Part shown: in pieces, positions 54,422 to 63,167 of the stretch | Numbering within the stretch: position 1 is the first letter of the stretch | Layout of the letters: each line of letters opens with the position of its first letter | Position numbers and translations under genes: made by a program | Origin: Ketobacter sp963922875 | GTDB lineage: Bacteria; Pseudomonadota; Gammaproteobacteria; Pseudomonadales; Ketobacteraceae | DNA length: 64,000 nucleotides | NCBI GenBank assembly: GCA_963922875.1 | Contig: CAWUJH010000004.1 | Span: 443,295 to 507,294 of the forward strand | Direction of reading: 5' to 3' | Notes under the pieces: generated by a model | What the model was told of the DNA's origin: nothing | The model's database searches: none | What the model saw: only the letters and a program-made list of their open reading frames with translations

Positions 54422-55060
54422 TTAATCGTACTCGGTTTTGTCTTTAAATTCACACAGATCTTCGATAGTGCAGGCACCGCAACGGGGTTTGCGTGCAGTG
54501 CACACGTAGCGACCATGAAGAATCAGCCAGTGATGTGCATCCAGTAAATAGTCTTTCGGCACCATCCGCATCAATTTCTTTTCCACCTCCAGAACGTTTT
54601 TCCCCGGTGCAATTTTAGTCCGGTTAGATACTCTGAAAATATGGGTATCCACCGCCATGGCAGGCTGGCGAAATGCCGTGTTCAATACCACGTTAGCCGT
54701 TTTGCGGCCTACTCCGGGCAGAGCTTCCAAAGACGCCCGATCCGAGGGCACTATTCCTTGGTGTTTTTCCATTAGCAGTTGACAGGTTTTGATAACATTT
54801 TCGGCTTTGGTATTAAACAGGCCGATGGTTTTTATATAGGGTTTTAGGCCATTCACCCCTAAGGCCGCAATAGCTTCTGGAGTATTCGCTATGGGGTATA
54901 ATTTAGCGGTGGCTTTATTAACACTAACATCTGTTGCCTGCGCCGACAGCATTACTGCAATCAATAACTCGAAGGCGTTGCTGTAGATTAATTCAGTGGT
55001 GGGATTGGGGTTTTCCTCACTCAGGCGTTGAAAGATTTGCAGTCTTTTGGTGTTATTCAT
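54422..55060 (-). CDS. nth: Endonuclease III
   Basis: This base-excision glycosylase/AP lyase removes oxidised pyrimidines. It has 212 residues (E. coli 211). The helix-hairpin-helix LPGVGRKTANVVL holds catalytic Lys (about Lys120) and VDTHIFRVSNR the Asp (about 138). The [4Fe-4S] motif is C-x6-C-x2-C-x5-C at the C-terminus (CTARKPRCGACTIEDLC). It ends the rsx group on the minus strand and is separated from rsxE by only 9 bases. Confidence 0.97.
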   Translation of the reverse strand: MNNTKRLQIFQRLSEENPNPTTELIYSNAFELLIAVMLSAQATDVSVNKATAKLYPIANTPEAIAALGVNGLKPYIKTIGLFNTKAENVIKTCQLLMEKHQGIVPSDRASLEALPGVGRKTANVVLNTAFRQPAMAVDTHIFRVSNRTKIAPGKNVLEVEKKLMRMVPKDYLLDAHHWLILHGRYVCTARKPRCGACTIEDLCEFKDKTEYD

Positions 55061-55069
55061 AATAAGTGT

Positions 55070-55780
55070 TCAGGCAATATTGCCTGTTGTCCGAACTCGC
55101 TTGCTACCTTTAACTACCACCGCTTGTTTAGCTTTGGCTGCACTCACTTTGGCATCAATGATGTTTTTAATGGCTAACATTAGTCCCAGCATCATAAAGG
55201 CACCCGGTGGTAATATGGCGACTAGAAAGCCGCGGTAGTCATTAATGATTTCCAATCTCCAGGACTCTGCTACAGGGCCAAACAGCAGCTGCATATTCGC
55301 AAACAAAGCTCCGGTACCAATAAGTTCCCTAAGGCCACCTAGGGTAACCAACACTAAACTGAAACCGGTACCCATCATTAAGCCGTCCCACATGGCAGCG
55401 GGCACCGGGTTTTTGCTGGCGAAGGCGTCCGCACGCCCAAGCACAATACAATTGGTAACGATCAAGGGAATAAAAATGCCTAGAATTAAATACAATTCAT
55501 AAGTGAAAGCGTTCATCAGAAATTCAATGCAGGTGGTGAACGCGGCGATAATCATTACGAAGGTTGGCAGGCGAATGGCATCGGTGGTGGCATTGCGGAT
55601 TAAGGATACGGCTAAATTAGACAGGGTTAGAACAGCGGTGGTGGCTAGGCCAAGGGCCAAGGCATTGACCACGCTGGCGGATACCGCCAGCAAGGGACAC
55701 AAGCCCAGAATTTGCACCAGTGCCGGATTATTGTTCCAGAGACCATCAATAGTGATTTTCTTATAATCTTCAGCTGTCAT
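55070..55780 (-). CDS. rsxE: Rsx/Rnf electron transport subunit E
   Basis: This inner-membrane subunit, related to RsxA, is part of the NADH-ferredoxin electron transport complex. The 236-residue protein has about six membrane segments. Family motifs NPALVQILGLCPLLAVS, LIPLIVTNCIVLGRA and PPGAFMMLGLMLA are seen. AAGGGG is 6 bases before the ATG, which overlaps the rsxG end by 11 bases. Part of the operon A-B-C-D-G-E. Confidence 0.96.
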   Translation of the reverse strand: MTAEDYKKITIDGLWNNNPALVQILGLCPLLAVSASVVNALALGLATTAVLTLSNLAVSLIRNATTDAIRLPTFVMIIAAFTTCIEFLMNAFTYELYLILGIFIPLIVTNCIVLGRADAFASKNPVPAAMWDGLMMGTGFSLVLVTLGGLRELIGTGALFANMQLLFGPVAESWRLEIINDYRGFLVAILPPGAFMMLGLMLAIKNIIDAKVSAAKAKQAVVVKGSKRVRTTGNIA

Positions 55781-56429
55781 GGGAGTCCCCTTGCCTGGCA
55801 GGCATTGTTTGCTCCGGCGTCAAAAGTTGTTGTTGGTGTTGCTTAAAATACAACAATGCATTGTGAACGGCATTTACCACGGCGCGTGGAGTTATGGTGG
55901 CACCAGTGAAGGCATCAAATGTACCGCCGTCTTTTTTCACAGCCCAGTCAGCGGCACTGAGATTAGTTAAGGATTTACCCTTGAATTGGGTTATCCAGTT
56001 AGACTTTTTGATATCAATCGCATCACCCAAACCCGGTGTTTCGAAATGGGGTGGTACAACGCGGACTCCTGTAATGGTTCCTGTGGGGTCAATTCCCACC
56101 AGCAGGTTAATTGATCCGCCATAACCCTCCGGTGCTACGACTTTCATAACCAAACCGCTGGCTTCTCCTGAGGTAATTCCCAAGTATGCCGTGGTGGGTT
56201 TCTTGGTGCCCAGTAACGGATCAGTCCCTAACAATCGCACATGGTCTAACAGGCTTTGGTCTAATGATATTTGCGGTAATACTTCCAGCAAGCGTTGTTC
56301 GAGATGCAGGGCCTCGTCCCGCTCTATCTTTGGCTTGGTTAAGGTGGCCGTTAGCACAATCATACCGGTGGTAAACAAGGCGAACGCCGCCAGTATGAGG
56401 CTGTTTTTGGAAATAGATTGTTTAAACAT
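55770..56429 (-). CDS. rsxG: Rsx/Rnf electron transport subunit G
   Basis: This periplasm-facing subunit carries covalent FMN. The start at 56429 (GGGGAGG, 6 bases) gives 219 residues; the longer frame starting 19 codons earlier overlaps rsxD and lacks a ribosome site. One membrane segment (about 10-30) is followed by the soluble domain with PGLGDAI and the FMN-thread TGAT (Thr in FTGATITPRAVV) near residue 175. It lies 13 bases from rsxD. Confidence 0.95.
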   Translation of the reverse strand: MFKQSISKNSLILAAFALFTTGMIVLTATLTKPKIERDEALHLEQRLLEVLPQISLDQSLLDHVRLLGTDPLLGTKKPTTAYLGITSGEASGLVMKVVAPEGYGGSINLLVGIDPTGTITGVRVVPPHFETPGLGDAIDIKKSNWITQFKGKSLTNLSAADWAVKKDGGTFDAFTGATITPRAVVNAVHNALLYFKQHQQQLLTPEQTMPARQGDSHDS

Positions 56430-56442
56430 AATGGGCCTCCCC

Positions 56443-57489
56443 TTAATCCGATTTGGCCAGCCCTTTATTGGGCTTGCGATGGCCATAGGTGCGAGGCTGG
56501 GTGTAGTAGTCCAGGGTGGGTGCCGCCAGATTCATCAGCAATACGCTAAAAGCAATGGCGTCTGGATAGCCACCCCAGGTACGGATAATGTAGGTGAGAA
56601 CACCGATACAAAGCCCGTAGATAATTTTACCTTTATTGCTGGTGGCCGCACTCACCGGATCGGTAGCAATGAAGAAGGCACCGAGCATGGTGCCTCCTCC
56701 CAGAAAATGAAACAGAATACTGCCGTAGTTATCGGAATCAATTGCCGTATTAAAAAATCCGGATAAGAAAAATATCCCGGCCAAAACGCCAACGGGGATA
56801 TGCCAGGTAATGATTCTGCGCCACAGCAGGTAAAGCCCACCCAGCAGAAAGCCGAGATTGACCCATTCCCAGCCTTGATTGGCCAGTACTCCCTGCAATA
56901 TAGGATGGGTGGATAAAATTTCAGGCTGGCCAGCATAGGTTTTGAACGTGTCCAGTGGGGTGGCGCCACTAAAAGAATCCACGTTTGTCGATAAAAAGGT
57001 AAACCTTAGACTATCCGCAATTGACGGAATTGTTGCCGTGTCGGTAATGCCCGCCGGAGCCAGCCAGGTTGTCATTTCTTTAGGGAAGGAAATCAACAGT
57101 AATACGTAGCCGATCATCGCGGGATTAAACGGGTTCATGCCCAAGCCGCCATATAAATGCTTGGCGACGACGATCGCAAAACTGGTACCGATTAAGGTAA
57201 GCCACCAAGGTGCAGTGGGTGGAATCGCCAAGGCCAGCAAAACGGCAGTAACCACCGCGCTATAGTCCCGCAAATAAAACCCCAGCGGCTTATGACGTAA
57301 GCTGAGCATTAGCGCTTCGCAGGCTAATGCAATGGCAATGGCCAAGGTACAATTAATGAGAGTGCCGTAGCCAAAAACGTAGGTCATAATCAGCAGGCCC
57401 GGGAGCGCCGCGTAGAGCACCTGCCGCATAATAGAGCCGGTGTCCACCGGCTTATGCACATGGGGCGATGTAATTGTGATGAGCGCCAT
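56443..57489 (-). CDS. rsxD: Rsx/Rnf electron transport subunit D
   Basis: This multi-pass inner-membrane subunit of 348 residues carries covalent FMN. About ten hydrophobic segments are seen. The motifs GGLGMNPFNPAMIGY (about 110) and SGATPLDTFK (about 177), with the FMN Thr, agree with RsxD/NqrB. It overlaps rsxC by one base, so translation is coupled. Family length (E. coli 352) is matched. Confidence 0.97.
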   Translation of the reverse strand: MALITITSPHVHKPVDTGSIMRQVLYAALPGLLIMTYVFGYGTLINCTLAIAIALACEALMLSLRHKPLGFYLRDYSAVVTAVLLALAIPPTAPWWLTLIGTSFAIVVAKHLYGGLGMNPFNPAMIGYVLLLISFPKEMTTWLAPAGITDTATIPSIADSLRFTFLSTNVDSFSGATPLDTFKTYAGQPEILSTHPILQGVLANQGWEWVNLGFLLGGLYLLWRRIITWHIPVGVLAGIFFLSGFFNTAIDSDNYGSILFHFLGGGTMLGAFFIATDPVSAATSNKGKIIYGLCIGVLTYIIRTWGGYPDAIAFSVLLMNLAAPTLDYYTQPRTYGHRKPNKGLAKSD

Positions 57490-59636
57490 TATTGCGTATC
57501 CCCTTGGGCCTTGGCTAAAGCATCTTCTGCCGCCTTGAGAGCGGTTTCTGCTGAGTTTACAGCCGTTGATAAGGCTTCTTTTTGTCCGCTGTCAGGGGCT
57601 GCTGCTGCCAGTGCCTTGTGGGCTTTTTTAACCATGACTTGTTGTTTGGCTACTTCCATTTTTAGGGTTTTGATGGGGTCCTCTGCGGCGGCGTTGCGGG
57701 CTTGAATGTCAGCCTTTTCCTGGGCCCTCGCTTCTTTCATGGCAAGTTTGCTGGCGTCTGATTTGGCTTTCAGTTCAGCGACCTTTAACTGTAAAGCCTC
57801 TCGTTGTGCCGGGTCACAATTTTCCGCCGTATCAAGTTCGGCTTTAGCCGCCTGGTAAGCAGCAAAATCTGTTGCTGACGCAATTTTGAGTGCTGCTATA
57901 GGATCAACGGGTGTCGCTATAGAACCAGCACTGGTGGTTGTATTGGACTCCGCTTTGCTATTTTGCTGAGTTTCTTTTAGCGCTTGCTTTGCGGTTTCCG
58001 CTTTGGTTTTAAGCTGTTCAACTTTTTGCTGCAATGCCGCAATGTTTTCAGCACCGTTTTTTTCCGCCTGAGCAAGAGCTTTTTGAGCTTCTTTATAGCG
58101 CTTCATCGCTGAGGCCGCAGCGGTTTGTAATTTAGCGGTGTCAGTTATCGTGGCTTCCTGAGTTGAGATGGGTTCGGCCTTTTTCTGAGCTTGCTTTGCG
58201 GCCGCAGCCTGTGCTCTTTCCTGACGTTTGCGTTCTTTTTCCTGCTCTTCTCGTTCCAAGCGCGCTTTTCGGGCTTCGAAGCGGATACGGGCATGATCTG
58301 ATTTCTGATTTTCCTGTTCCTGAGTGCGAATTTCGCCTTTGGCGAAACGATAATATTGCACCAGCGGGATCTGGCTAGGGCACACGTAGGCACAGGCTCC
58401 GCATTCGATACAATCCGCTAAGTTGTAATGACTGGCTTTGTCGAACTCTTTGGCTTTGCTAAACCAATAGAGTTGTTGGGGTAGCAAATTGACTGGGCAC
58501 ACCTGGGCACAACTGCCACATCGGATACAGGGTTGTTCCGGTGCCGGTTCGGGAAATTCAGCGTGACTGGGTACCAACAGGCAGTTAGTGGTTTTCACCA
58601 CCGGAATTTTTAGCGAATGCGCGGCAAAGCCCATCATGGGACCGCCTAAAATCAGGCGCTCGACTTTGTCGGGTGTTGCTTCCGCCTGGGCTAACAACCA
58701 ATCAACTGGGGTGCCCACCAACACTTCATAATTGCCTTTGCGACGCACGCAGTCACCGGTTACGGTGGTAATGCGCGAAATTAATGGCTCTCCATGGTGA
58801 ATGGCCCGTTGCACGGCGTAAGCGGTGCCCACGTTCTGGCACACAACACCCACATCCGCTGGAATGCCACCACTGCGCACTTCTTTGCCGGTGAGCATAT
58901 AGATCAATTGCTTTTCACCACCTGAGGGATATTTGGTGGGTACCACTACCAATGACATCTTTTTGCTGCCAATGGCTGCCTGCATCGCCTTAATGGCTTG
59001 CGGTTTGTTATCTTCAATACCGATTAATACTTCTTCAGGTTCAGTGAGCCAGGCGAGAATTTCAATGCCTGCTATTATCTGTGCCGCTCGTTCCCGCATG
59101 AGGCGGTCATCAGCGGTAATGTAGGGTTCGCACTCCACGGCGTTGATGATCAACTGCTGGATTTTCTGGTCAGTATGGATGCTGAGCTTTACCACAGTGG
59201 GAAACCCGGCGCCGCCCATTCCAGTGATGCCTGCCGCGCGAATTTTTTCCAGCACATCGGCTTTACTGTGTTGTTGGTAGTCATCTAGGCCCGCGTGCTC
59301 TACCCATTGATCACGGCTGTCGCTGGCAATCACCACACTCAAGGCATCCATTTGGGAAGGGTGTTGTACCGGCCTTGGTTCAATGGCGGTGATAACACCT
59401 GACGTGGGGGCATGAACCGGGACGCTCACAAAGCCACTGGCTTGGGCAATGGGTTCCCCTTTTAAAACGGTTTGGCCCACCGCCACAATTAACTTAGGTG
59501 CTGTGCCAATATGCTGTTGTAGTGGCACCACCAGTTCAGGCGGTATCGGCAGTACTTTGATACTGGTTTCTGAGGATTGATCCTTATTGCCGGGAGGATG
59601 TATGCCACCGGGCAAATCCCACAGTTGCCGACTCAT
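57489..59636 (-). CDS. rsxC: Rsx/Rnf electron transport subunit C
   Basis: This cytoplasmic-side subunit accepts electrons from NADH or ferredoxin. The start at 59636 (GAGG, 8 bases) gives 715 residues; the longer frame is incompatible with the overlap with rsxB. GMGGAGFPTVVKL is the flavin/NADH region (about 140). Two [4Fe-4S] sets are CIRCGSCAQVCPVN and CIECGACAYVCPSQ (about 365-420). The last 250 residues are a long Ala/Lys/Glu/Gln helix, as in several gammaproteobacterial RsxC proteins. The gene overlaps rsxB by four bases. Confidence 0.96.
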   Translation of the reverse strand: MSRQLWDLPGGIHPPGNKDQSSETSIKVLPIPPELVVPLQQHIGTAPKLIVAVGQTVLKGEPIAQASGFVSVPVHAPTSGVITAIEPRPVQHPSQMDALSVVIASDSRDQWVEHAGLDDYQQHSKADVLEKIRAAGITGMGGAGFPTVVKLSIHTDQKIQQLIINAVECEPYITADDRLMRERAAQIIAGIEILAWLTEPEEVLIGIEDNKPQAIKAMQAAIGSKKMSLVVVPTKYPSGGEKQLIYMLTGKEVRSGGIPADVGVVCQNVGTAYAVQRAIHHGEPLISRITTVTGDCVRRKGNYEVLVGTPVDWLLAQAEATPDKVERLILGGPMMGFAAHSLKIPVVKTTNCLLVPSHAEFPEPAPEQPCIRCGSCAQVCPVNLLPQQLYWFSKAKEFDKASHYNLADCIECGACAYVCPSQIPLVQYYRFAKGEIRTQEQENQKSDHARIRFEARKARLEREEQEKERKRQERAQAAAAKQAQKKAEPISTQEATITDTAKLQTAAASAMKRYKEAQKALAQAEKNGAENIAALQQKVEQLKTKAETAKQALKETQQNSKAESNTTTSAGSIATPVDPIAALKIASATDFAAYQAAKAELDTAENCDPAQREALQLKVAELKAKSDASKLAMKEARAQEKADIQARNAAAEDPIKTLKMEVAKQQVMVKKAHKALAAAAPDSGQKEALSTAVNSAETALKAAEDALAKAQGDTQ

Positions 59637-60229
59637 GACAGTGTCCTCACGGGGATTAGCTCTAGGGGCTTTTTGCCAATGCCTGGGGGGGCACTCCAAT
59701 GCCAGGATTGGGGGGTTGCTAAAACGGGTACCATATCAATGCAGTCCACGGGGCAGGGTTCCACGCACAGGTCGCAGCCCGTGCATTCGGCGCTAATCAC
59801 AGTATGCATTTGTTTGGCCGCGCCCAAAATGGCGTCGACAGGACAGGCTTGGATGCATTTGGTGCAGCCGATACATTCAGCTTCCCGAATAAAAGCCACC
59901 ATTTTAGTGTCTTTGCTTTCGCCATGCTCTTCGTCAAGAGGTACAAAATCACGCCCCAGTAAGTCGGCTAGCGCGCGTATGGTGTCTTCACCTCCCGGTG
60001 GACATTTATTGATTTCCTCGCCGGCAGCGATGCCTTCTGCATAGGGTCGGCAACCGGGATGGCCACACTGCCCACATTGGGTTTGCGGTAGAATGGCATC
60101 AATTTGATCAACTACCGGGTTGCCTTCCACTTTGAATTTGATGGCTGCAAAGCCTAGTAGGGCACCGAAAACCAAAGCCATAAACATTAAAGCCGTGAGC
60201 GCAGTTAAGCTGTCAGCAATCCACTCCAT
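59633..60229 (-). CDS. rsxB: Rsx/Rnf electron transport subunit B
   Basis: This 198-residue iron-sulfur subunit has a membrane anchor (about 8-28), the FeS domain C-x2-C-x4-C-x16-C around CGQCGHPGCRPYAEG, and two ferredoxin sets CIGCTKCIQACPVD and CTGCDLCVEPCPVDC. The usual family length is 190-195. It lies 10 bases after rsxA and overlaps rsxC by four bases. Confidence 0.97.
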   Translation of the reverse strand: MEWIADSLTALTALMFMALVFGALLGFAAIKFKVEGNPVVDQIDAILPQTQCGQCGHPGCRPYAEGIAAGEEINKCPPGGEDTIRALADLLGRDFVPLDEEHGESKDTKMVAFIREAECIGCTKCIQACPVDAILGAAKQMHTVISAECTGCDLCVEPCPVDCIDMVPVLATPQSWHWSAPPGIGKKPLELIPVRTLS

Positions 60230-60239
60230 AGCGCCCCCC

Positions 60240-60824
60240 TTAGATCTTTATTAGGCCGGAAAAGCCCATGAATGCTAGGGACATTAAGCCAGCGGTTATC
60301 ATGCCAATGGACGCACCTTTAAAGGGAGTAGGCACATCAGACACCGCGATACGCTCGCGCAATGCCGCAAATAAAACTAAAACCAGGGAAAACCCAAGAG
60401 CCGCGCCAAAGCCATATAAAAATGCGCCTACAAAGCTATCAATATCTTTTTTGACTGTGAGCAGTGCAACGCCTAGTACAGCGCAATTACTGGTTATCAG
60501 CGGCAGAAATATTCCCAGAACCCGATATAAAAGGGGGCTGGTTTTCCGAACCACCATTTCAGTGAATTGCACGGTGACGGCAATGACCAGGATAAACGAC
60601 AGAGTCTTTAGATAGCCAACATCCAAGGGTAGCAAGATATAGGTATAGGTCAGATAGCTCAATACGGAGGATAAAGTAAGTACAAAAGTGGTGGCTAACG
60701 ACATACCCATAGCCGTTTCCAGTTTGTTGGAAACACCCATAAAGGGGCACAGCCCTAAGAACTGTACTAAAACAAAATTATTCACCAATATGGTGCTGAT
60801 CAGAACTAACAGAAATTCTGGCAT
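60240..60824 (-). CDS. rsxA: Rsx/Rnf electron transport subunit A
   Basis: This inner-membrane subunit of 194 residues from the ATG at 60824 has about six membrane segments, beginning MPEFLLVLISTILVNNFVL. FLGLCPFMGVSNKLETA and LGIFLPLITSNCAVLGVAL are family motifs with the central Cys pair that may hold an iron-sulfur cluster. The longer frame (starting 60887) lacks family support. The ribosome site is close to the ATG. It follows metG on the same strand, 93 bases on, and starts the rsx operon. Confidence 0.96.
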   Translation of the reverse strand: MPEFLLVLISTILVNNFVLVQFLGLCPFMGVSNKLETAMGMSLATTFVLTLSSVLSYLTYTYILLPLDVGYLKTLSFILVIAVTVQFTEMVVRKTSPLLYRVLGIFLPLITSNCAVLGVALLTVKKDIDSFVGAFLYGFGAALGFSLVLVLFAALRERIAVSDVPTPFKGASIGMITAGLMSLAFMGFSGLIKI

Positions 60825-60917
60825 AACCTTGCTACTACTATGGATTGTGTCGGGGATGGGGATTCTAACACGAACCCCCGGCTCCAAGAAATGTGGTTTA
60901 ACTAACGGCCAAGGGGT

Positions 60918-62975
60918 TTATTTTACCGCCATACCCGGTTCGGCACCGCTATCTGGAGACAGCAGGTAAATATCCTCACCACCTGGGCCAGCAGCGAGCA
61001 CCATGCCTTCTGATACTCCAAACTTCATTTTTCTGGGCGCGAGGTTAGCCACCATCACCGTCAACCGACCTTCCAGCTGTTCCGGTTGGTAGGCCGATTT
61101 GATGCCTGCAAACACCGTACGGGTTTCGGCGCCTAAATCGAGAGTTAGCTGTAGCAACTTATCGGCCCCTTCAACGGCCTGGGCCTTGCTAATGCGGGCA
61201 ATGCGCAAGTCGATTTTGGCAAAATCATCAAAATTGATAGTGCTTTTTGGTGTATCTGCCGCAGCCTTTGTGGCTACAGACGGAGGCACTTTTGCTGAAG
61301 CCAGGCTGGCTTGAGCTTCTTGCTGAGAATCATCCAGCATGGATGCGACGTTTTTAGGATCTACCCGCTGCATCAGCGCCTTAAATTTGGTGATTTCATG
61401 GTTGCCCAGGATCTGTTGCGAATCCTGCCATCTCAGGGGCTCTACCTGTAAGAAAGCTTCGGCCTGCGTTGCCAGATTAGGTAGCACGGGTTTCAAGTAA
61501 ATCACTAACAACCGGAATAAATTAATACCCAGGCTACAACATTCCAGAACTTCCTGAGCTCTTTCCGGTTCTTTGATGGCAGTCCAGGGAGCCTGTTCAT
61601 CAATATATTGATTGGCCTTGTCTGCCAACGCCATAATATCTCTCATGGCACGGCCGAATTCGCGGTTTTCATAAGCCTCAGCGATGCTTTGGGCCTGTTG
61701 CTGAAAGTCCTGAATCAATGGCGCATTGGCAGAAGCTGGCCCTAGTTTACCGCCGAGTTTATGAATAAAGTTGGCGGTACGACTGGCAATATTGACCACT
61801 TTGTTCACCAAGTCCGCGTTCACACGCTGGGTGAAATCTTCCAGATTGAGATCAATATCATCAATTCGAGCACTGAGTTTGGCAGCAAAATAATAGCGTA
61901 GATACTCTGGATTTAAATGCTTCAGGTAAGTTTGCGCGGTAATAAATGTACCGCGGGATTTCGACATTTTTGCGCCGTTGATGGTAACAAAGCCATGGCA
62001 AAAAACCGCGTTGGGGGTGCGAAAGTTGGCGCCAGTCAACATGGCGGGCCAAAACAAACCGTGAAAGTTGATGATATCTTTGCCGATAAAATGGAAAAGT
62101 TCAGTTGAACCTTGGGGGTTCCAGTAATCGTCAAACTCCAGGTCAGCGCGTTGGTCACATAGATTTTTGAAGCTTGCCATGTAGCCGATGGGTGCGTCCA
62201 TCCATACATAAAAATACTTGTCGGTTTCACCGGGGATTTCAAAGCCGAAATAGGGTGCCGCTCGGGAAATATCCCACTGCTGTAAACCGGAATCCAGCCA
62301 TTCCCCCAATTTATTGGCGATGCCTTCTTGCAAAGTCCCTGAGCGAGTCCACTCGGCCAGCATTTGCTGGTACTTGGGTAAATCAAAAAACAATTGTGTG
62401 GTGGGCTTTAACACCGGCTTGGCGCCGGAAATTGTGGAGTAGGGGTCTTTAAGTTCAGTGGCGGCATAAGTGGCACCGCATTTTTCGCAATTATCGCCGT
62501 ATTGATCGGGCTCGCCGCATTTGGGGCAGGTGCCTTTGACGAAGCGATCAGCCAGGAAAAGATTCTTTTCCGGGTCATACAGTTGGGTTATTTCACGGCT
62601 GACAATATTGCCTTGATCCTTGTTACGCTGATAGATAAGGCTGGCCAACTCTCTGTTTTCGCTGGAGTGAGTGCTGTAGTAGTTGTCATATTCTACTAAG
62701 AAGCCAGCAAAATCCCGTTCATGCTCTTGCTGCATTTGGGCAATCAGTGCTTCGGGGGTTATTCCCAGCTGCTGGGCTTTTAGCATGATGGCCGTGCCGT
62801 GCGCATCATCGGCGCATACATAAGTACATTTGTGGCCGCGCATCTTTTGGAAGCGAACCCAAATATCGGTTTGAATATGCTCCAGCATATGCCCTAAATG
62901 GATGGCCCCATTGGCATAGGGTAAGGCGCTGGTCACCAGTATTTGCCGTTGCACGGAATCAGAGCTTTTCGTCAT
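60918..62975 (-). CDS. metG: Methionyl-tRNA synthetase
   Basis: This charges initiator and elongator tRNA-Met. The start at 62975 gives 685 residues (E. coli 677). The HIGH motif is HLGH, the zinc knuckle is CPKCGEPDQYGDNCEKCG, and the KMSKS loop is AKMSKSRG. The last 110 residues (FAKIDLRIARI...) are the Trbp111-like tRNA-binding domain. The longer frame beginning at 63071 adds 32 unrelated residues. Upstream there are two sets of tandem repeats, unusual for metG. Confidence 0.98.
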   Translation of the reverse strand: MTKSSDSVQRQILVTSALPYANGAIHLGHMLEHIQTDIWVRFQKMRGHKCTYVCADDAHGTAIMLKAQQLGITPEALIAQMQQEHERDFAGFLVEYDNYYSTHSSENRELASLIYQRNKDQGNIVSREITQLYDPEKNLFLADRFVKGTCPKCGEPDQYGDNCEKCGATYAATELKDPYSTISGAKPVLKPTTQLFFDLPKYQQMLAEWTRSGTLQEGIANKLGEWLDSGLQQWDISRAAPYFGFEIPGETDKYFYVWMDAPIGYMASFKNLCDQRADLEFDDYWNPQGSTELFHFIGKDIINFHGLFWPAMLTGANFRTPNAVFCHGFVTINGAKMSKSRGTFITAQTYLKHLNPEYLRYYFAAKLSARIDDIDLNLEDFTQRVNADLVNKVVNIASRTANFIHKLGGKLGPASANAPLIQDFQQQAQSIAEAYENREFGRAMRDIMALADKANQYIDEQAPWTAIKEPERAQEVLECCSLGINLFRLLVIYLKPVLPNLATQAEAFLQVEPLRWQDSQQILGNHEITKFKALMQRVDPKNVASMLDDSQQEAQASLASAKVPPSVATKAAADTPKSTINFDDFAKIDLRIARISKAQAVEGADKLLQLTLDLGAETRTVFAGIKSAYQPEQLEGRLTVMVANLAPRKMKFGVSEGMVLAAGPGGEDIYLLSPDSGAEPGMAVK

Positions 62976-62986
62976 TTCGAATCTTT

Positions 62987-63018
62987 TGTAAATTGAGTTG
63001 AATGTAAATTGAGTTGAA
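62987..63018. repeat. Perfect tandem duplication of a 16-base unit in the metG leader
   Basis: TGTAAATTGAGTTGAA is present twice in a row (62987-63002 and 63003-63018), directly upstream of the metG ATG (12 bases away). It looks like a recent slippage duplication, in the 5' leader of metG. Confidence 0.85.
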
Positions 63019-63042
63019 AAAGTGGCGTTTGGTCTGAAAAAT

Positions 63043-63099
63043 AAAGCACGTAACTTTAACGATAAAAGCACTTAACTCTAAATTTAAAAGCGCGTAACT
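63043..63099. repeat. Three direct repeats with a 22-base period between metG and apbC
   Basis: AAAGCACGTAACT (63043-63055), AAAGCACTTAACT (63065-63077) and AAAGCGCGTAACT (63087-63099) recur exactly every 22 bases, about two helical turns. A degenerate fourth (GGCACTAACTT near 63111) may follow. The set lies in the divergent promoter region. Confidence 0.75.
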
Positions 63100-63167
63100 A
63101 TAGCTTTATTGGCACTAACTTACCAGATACCATAACCTCCTAATGGTCAACCCCCGGAGTATTGGTT

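Noticed and set aside
60851..60885. Minus-strand sequence like a tRNA T-arm (GGGGGTTCG ... GAATCCCC) between metG and rsxA
   Set aside because: The loop has extra bases, and no acceptor, D or anticodon arm can be found upstream.
62987..63099. Short repeats considered as a CRISPR array
   Set aside because: Units of 13-16 bases with only 0-9 base spacers and no cas genes do not fit CRISPR.
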